This document shows, in pieces, positions 60,351 through 64,000 of a stretch of 64,000 bases of DNA. This DNA is from CAIUSP01 sp040375675 (GTDB lineage Bacteria; Actinomycetota; Thermoleophilia; Solirubrobacterales; 70-9): the NCBI GenBank assembly GCA_040375675.1, contig JBEIRY010000001.1, positions 5,705-69,704 on the forward strand, given 5' to 3'. A program made the translations under genes and the position numbers. The number at the start of each line of letters is the position of its first letter. Positions within the stretch are counted from its first letter, which is position 1. Under the pieces are notes generated by a model. That model was not told where the DNA came from. It did no database searches and was given only the letters and a program-made list of their open reading frames with translations.

Positions 60351-61251
60351 ACGGTCCTGCGGCGGACTCCGCTTGGCGATCCTTGACCGAGGATTCCGGT
60401 TCGACGTGGATCAGGACTTCGGACTTGTCTATCTCTCCCTCGATCGCATCGCGAAGGTCGTGAGCCATCTCGTGTGCACTCTCGAGTGTGGTCCCCCTAC
60501 GGAACTGGACGTGCATCTCGATATAGCGCCGTGACCCCGCCTTGCGGGCTCGAAGCTTGTGGTAGCCGACCATCTCCGGAGGTCGATTGGAAGCGATCAT
60601 CTTCTCGATTGCATCCATCTCCTCAGGCGGCGGCGCCGAATCCATCAGGTCCATGACTGAGCGCCAGGTGATCCGTCCGCCGGTGTATGCGATCCAGACC
60701 GCGATCAAGATGGCGACGATCGAGTCGAAGGCCGAGTTGCCGGTGAGCTTGACCAGGATCAAGCCGACCAGCACCGCCACAGAGGAAAGTGAATCCGCCT
60801 GAAGATGAGTCGCATCGCCTTGGAGAGCTGGCGAATCATGTTTGCGGGCCTGTCGGAAGAGGAATGAGGCTACGAGAGCACTGCCGGCTATAGAGAAGAC
60901 GATCACCCCGATGCCCAAGCCGATCGACTGTACCTCGGCCCCGGACTCGAGGCGCCTGATCGCCTCGACCACGATCACTACCGAGGCAACGATCAAGAGA
61001 AAGCCCTCGAAGGCTGCGGCAAGGTGCTCGAGCTTGGCGTGGCCGTAGGGGTGCTCTGCATCAGCCGGCTCGTCTGCCTTGCGAACCGAGACGAAGGCGA
61101 CGACCGCCGCAACCAGATCCATCATCGAATGCACCGCCTCGCTGATGATCGCGACCGAGCCGGTGATCACGCCGACCACGACCTTCAACGCGATCAGAAT
61201 GAGGTTGTAGACAATCGAAACTGCCGCAGCCGACGACTTGGAGAAACTCAC
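60337..61251 (-). CDS. Cation diffusion facilitator (CDF) family transporter
   Basis: Exports divalent metals (Zn, Co, Fe or Mn) in exchange for protons. 304 residues, six transmembrane helices. Seen: metal site EAVHSMMDLVAA (HxxxD) in helix 2, HPYGHAKLEHLAA, and ADSLSSVAVLVGL (DxxxS in place of the usual HxxxD) in helix 5, then a C-terminal cytoplasmic domain ending in a degenerate RRGTTLES. The change from His to Asp in helix 5 fits Mn/Fe-type rather than Zn-type CDFs. Overlaps the RdgB stop by four bases. Confidence 0.92.
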   Translation of the reverse strand: MSFSKSSAAAVSIVYNLILIALKVVVGVITGSVAIISEAVHSMMDLVAAVVAFVSVRKADEPADAEHPYGHAKLEHLAAAFEGFLLIVASVVIVVEAIRRLESGAEVQSIGLGIGVIVFSIAGSALVASFLFRQARKHDSPALQGDATHLQADSLSSVAVLVGLILVKLTGNSAFDSIVAILIAVWIAYTGGRITWRSVMDLMDSAPPPEEMDAIEKMIASNRPPEMVGYHKLRARKAGSRRYIEMHVQFRRGTTLESAHEMAHDLRDAIEGEIDKSEVLIHVEPESSVKDRQAESAAGPFRSG

Positions 61252-61855
61252 GATGCCCTGCCTCTGAGGGAGTCGCGCAACGCGGCGATAGCTGCGCCAC
61301 GGTGGCTGATCGAGTGTTTTTCGTCTGGGGAAAGCTCAGCCATCGTCCGCTTGCCGTTGCCTGCGTGCGGAACGAAGGCCGGGTCGTAACCGAAGCCCCC
61401 TGAGCCGCGCGGGGTGTCGATCAACTCTCCTTCGCAGCGTCCCTCGACGACCCACTCGGAGCCGTCAGCGCCAACCAATGCGAGAGCGCACACGTAAGCA
61501 ACGCGCCGATCCTCTTCGCCGCTGAGAGAGTCGATCAACTTCTCGAGGTTTTCTTCGTCCGTTGCCTGCTCGCCGGCATATCTGGCCGACCTCACTCCGG
61601 GCACTCCGCCCAGAGCGGCGGCCTCGATGCCGGAATCATCGGCAAGCGATGAGCGACCAGTGGCAGCGAAAGCGGCCCGAGCTTTGCCGAGAGCGTTCTC
61701 GGCGAAGGTCTCTCCGGTCTCCGGCGGAAGCTCGACCTCCTCCGGCAGCGGGTCCAGGGCAACTCCCTGCATGGCCTCGCCGAACTCCCTCAACTTGTGA
61801 TCGTTGCGTGTTGCCAGAACGAGCGAATCGAACGGGGCGGGGAATCCCTCTCCGT

Positions 61856-61859
<4 letters not shown>
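61248..61859 (-). CDS. rdgB: Non-canonical purine NTP pyrophosphatase (RdgB/HAM1)
   Basis: Hydrolyses dITP, ITP and XTP to keep them out of nucleic acids. 203 residues. LATRNDHKLREFGEAM near 15-30 (substrate Asn and Lys), ADDSGIEAAALGGVPGVRSARYAG near 73-96 and GSGGFGYDPAFVPHAG near 152-167 are all family signatures. It overlaps rph upstream and the CDF gene downstream by four bases each; rph-rdgB is a common pair. Confidence 0.96.
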
Positions 61860-62596
<737 letters not shown>

Positions 62597-62604
62597 GCGC
62601 CGAG

Positions 62605-62610
62605 AGTCTA
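62605..62610 (-). promoter_or_regulatory. -10 box for the rph-rdgB operon
   Basis: TAGACT on the minus strand, eight bases before the ATG at 62596. Confidence 0.45.
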
Positions 62611-62656
62611 GGGCGGCCCACCCTGTCTGTGCGGTGGGGAGGCCGCCCACTCTCGA

Positions 62657-62920
62657 TCAGCGGAAGGTGACCTTGCTCACCGCGCCCCGGATCTTGTCCA
62701 CGATCGTCGAGGCAAGCTCGAGCCCCTGACGGCCCTGGAATCCCTGCATCGCCGCCACCATCCCCACCATCAAGAGGGCTACCAGCAGGATCAGGCCCAC
62801 GTACTCGACCGTGCCCTGCCCATTCTGGTCGGCGGTCAGCCGCGTGAGCCTGCTGCCGAGACGACCTGCCGTGACCTGCGCCTTGACGAAAATCATCTGC
62901 ATCTGTGGTACTCCTTTCAA
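62657..62920 (-). CDS. Flp/TadE-like type IV pilin-like protein
   Basis: 87 residues as read. A basic leader ends in NGQGTVEYVGLILLVALLMV: the Gly-Gln followed by TVEY matches the class III (prepilin) cleavage site with Glu at position +5 of the mature pilin, as in Flp/Tad pilins. The hydrophobic helix then spans VGLILLVALLMVGMVAAM. The true start may be MQMIFV or MIFV, six to eight codons later. No tad assembly genes are adjacent; it is an orphan here. Confidence 0.75.
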   Translation of the reverse strand: MKGVPQMQMIFVKAQVTAGRLGSRLTRLTADQNGQGTVEYVGLILLVALLMVGMVAAMQGFQGRQGLELASTIVDKIRGAVSKVTFR

Positions 62921-63011
62921 CTCAGGTTGCGAAGGTGGAGCCTGATCGCAACAGAGTCACCCGTGGCCTCATTTCCGTCACGGATTTGGAACTGACGGCA
63001 GACGCGGCCAC

Positions 63012-63017
63012 TAGGCT
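63012..63017 (+). promoter_or_regulatory. -10 box for the leaderless glycosyltransferase transcript
   Basis: TAGGCT, seven bases before the ATG at 63025. Confidence 0.5.
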
Positions 63018-63024
63018 GGCCGGA

Positions 63025-64000
63025 ATGCGGGCACTAGTGGTCACGAACCTCTACCCGTCCGAGACCAAGCCACGCCTCGGGCGCTTCGTGCAGGATCAGG
63101 TCGAAGAGTTGCGTGGACTCGGGGCAGAAGTCGACGTCTTCACCTTCCCCCTGGGAGCGCGGTCATACCTCAAGGCCTCGCGTGATCTACGGAAGAAACT
63201 CCGATCCGCAAGCTATGACGTGATCCACGCCCACTACGGGCTGTGCGGGTGGGTCGCAGAAAGAGCCGGTGCCAACCCGCTCGCCGTCACCTTCCACGGC
63301 ACTGACATCAGACACCCGGCGGTCGGTCCGATCTCTCGCCGGGTCGCCCGCCGAGCAGAAGTAGCGGCTGGTGCCTCTGCATCCTGCTTTCATCGCGAGG
63401 GAGGAAGGCGCGGTCTCCCGCTGCGCTCGAACTCGGTTGTACTTCCTTGCGGAGTAGACACCGGGCGTTTCAGGCCGGGATCGAGAAGCGAGGCCAGAAT
63501 GACCCTCGGCCTCGATCCAGATGGCCGCTACCTGCTTTTTCCCGCTGACCCGGAGCGGGCGGTAAAACGAGTTGACCGTGCGCGTGAGGTGGCCGAAGCA
63601 GCGGATGCCGAGCTGCTCACTGCCGGTGAAGTCGACCCCGAGCTGATGCCGGATCTGATCAACGCCAGTTCAGCGATGCTGATCACCTCCGAAAGCGAAG
63701 GCTTTGGCCTCGCCGCTCTCGAATCCCTCGCCTGCGGCGTACCCGTTCTCTCGACCCCGGTCGGCGCTGCTCCGTTTGCCGTCTCCGGAGCAGAGGGTTG
63801 TCTGGTGGCGGAATTCAACCTGCCCAGATGGGCCGCGGCCGCCCGAGAGGCCCTCGAACGCTCGTCTCAACCGATCGACGCTGCCGATCGCGTCGAACCC
63901 TTCAGTGCCCGGCACATGGCCGAAAGAGTGTTCGCAGCATGGGAGGGCATGATCGGCGCCAACCCCGAAGAAGCAGACTCCGGGATGTTGCGTAAAGTGA
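63025..64000 (+). CDS. Glycosyltransferase family 4 protein, 3' end beyond window
   Basis: 325 codons are visible and still open at the window edge. N-terminal domain MRALVVTNLYPSETKPRLGR, then FVQDQVEELRGLGAEVDVF, HAHYGLCGWVAERAG and TFHGTDIRH; C-terminal domain with VVLPCGVDTGRFRPG, LLFPADPERAVKRVD and the catalytic SESEGFGLAALESLACGVP (Ex7E). GT-B fold, probably acting on a surface glycan. A second GT4 at 36.6-38.1 kb is not closely related by eye. The first codon is preceded by a -10 box seven bases away. Confidence 0.9.
   Translation, partial: MRALVVTNLYPSETKPRLGRFVQDQVEELRGLGAEVDVFTFPLGARSYLKASRDLRKKLRSASYDVIHAHYGLCGWVAERAGANPLAVTFHGTDIRHPAVGPISRRVARRAEVAAGASASCFHREGGRRGLPLRSNSVVLPCGVDTGRFRPGSRSEARMTLGLDPDGRYLLFPADPERAVKRVDRAREVAEAADAELLTAGEVDPELMPDLINASSAMLITSESEGFGLAALESLACGVPVLSTPVGAAPFAVSGAEGCLVAEFNLPRWAAAAREALERSSQPIDAADRVEPFSARHMAERVFAAWEGMIGANPEEADSGMLRKV

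Overview
The window is about 62% G+C and reads as a chromosomal, mostly housekeeping stretch of a Gram-positive actinobacterium. The family set points to the deep-branching class Thermoleophilia (Solirubrobacterales-like): GuaB3, infA, an actinobacterial-type S9/L13 pair, CtaG, aa3-type oxidase genes, a c-di-AMP riboswitch before a cell-wall peptidase, and secreted proteins typical of that group. That placement is inferred from gene content; there is no rRNA here to confirm it.

Layout. 1-8.0 kb (minus strand): folC (cut by the window edge), valS, clpX, an M23 peptidase, clpP and tig, a translation and protein quality-control block. 8.2-13.1 kb: a membrane-fused spermidine-synthase-like protein and CtaG, then divergently a GAPDH plus ArsJ pair that matches the known arsenate-extrusion module. 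13.1-17.0 kb: tRNA-His, a beta-propeller-like exported protein, tRNA-Arg, type III glutamine synthetase and tRNA-Pro. 17.0-25.7 kb: DUF1015, cobalamin adenosyltransferase, CoA-type Nudix, beta-carbonic anhydrase, a class IV aminotransferase, trxB, and a membrane/lipid group (YbhN-like flippase, PAP2, SDR).

25.8-36.5 kb is a respiratory region. A rightward operon holds a subunit II-like and a subunit I-like gene that have lost their metal and heme ligands, then ctaA, ctaB and two tiny membrane proteins, then a diheme cytochrome c with its own promoter. Facing it is the normal oxidase operon ctaC-ctaD-(two-domain USP-like gene)-ctaE-(small membrane protein). The ligand-free oxidase pair, kept intact next to heme A biosynthesis and opposite a complete A2-type oxidase, is the most unusual thing in the window.

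36.6-42.2 kb: a glycosyltransferase, small secreted proteins and an ABC exporter. 42.2-51.4 kb (minus): infA, cca, alr, nnr, acpS, glmS, glmM, rpsI, rplM, which link cell-wall precursor synthesis with translation. 51.4-52.6 kb: a c-di-AMP (ydaO-type) riboswitch directly in front of an M23 peptidase. 52.6-62.6 kb (minus): guaA, guaB3, a PfkB kinase, a D-Ala-D-Ala carboxypeptidase, a LysM protein, pyrF, HU, two small uncharacterised proteins, a CDF transporter, rdgB and rph. The window ends with a Flp/TadE-like pilin and a truncated glycosyltransferase.

Many first genes of transcription units have a TANNNT -10 box 6-9 bases before the start codon, so leaderless mRNAs are probably common in this organism. 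Several genes seem to use non-standard or hard-to-place starts (pyrF, the first M23 peptidase, the small protein after ctaE). I see no CRISPR array, insertion sequence, prophage or rRNA operon.
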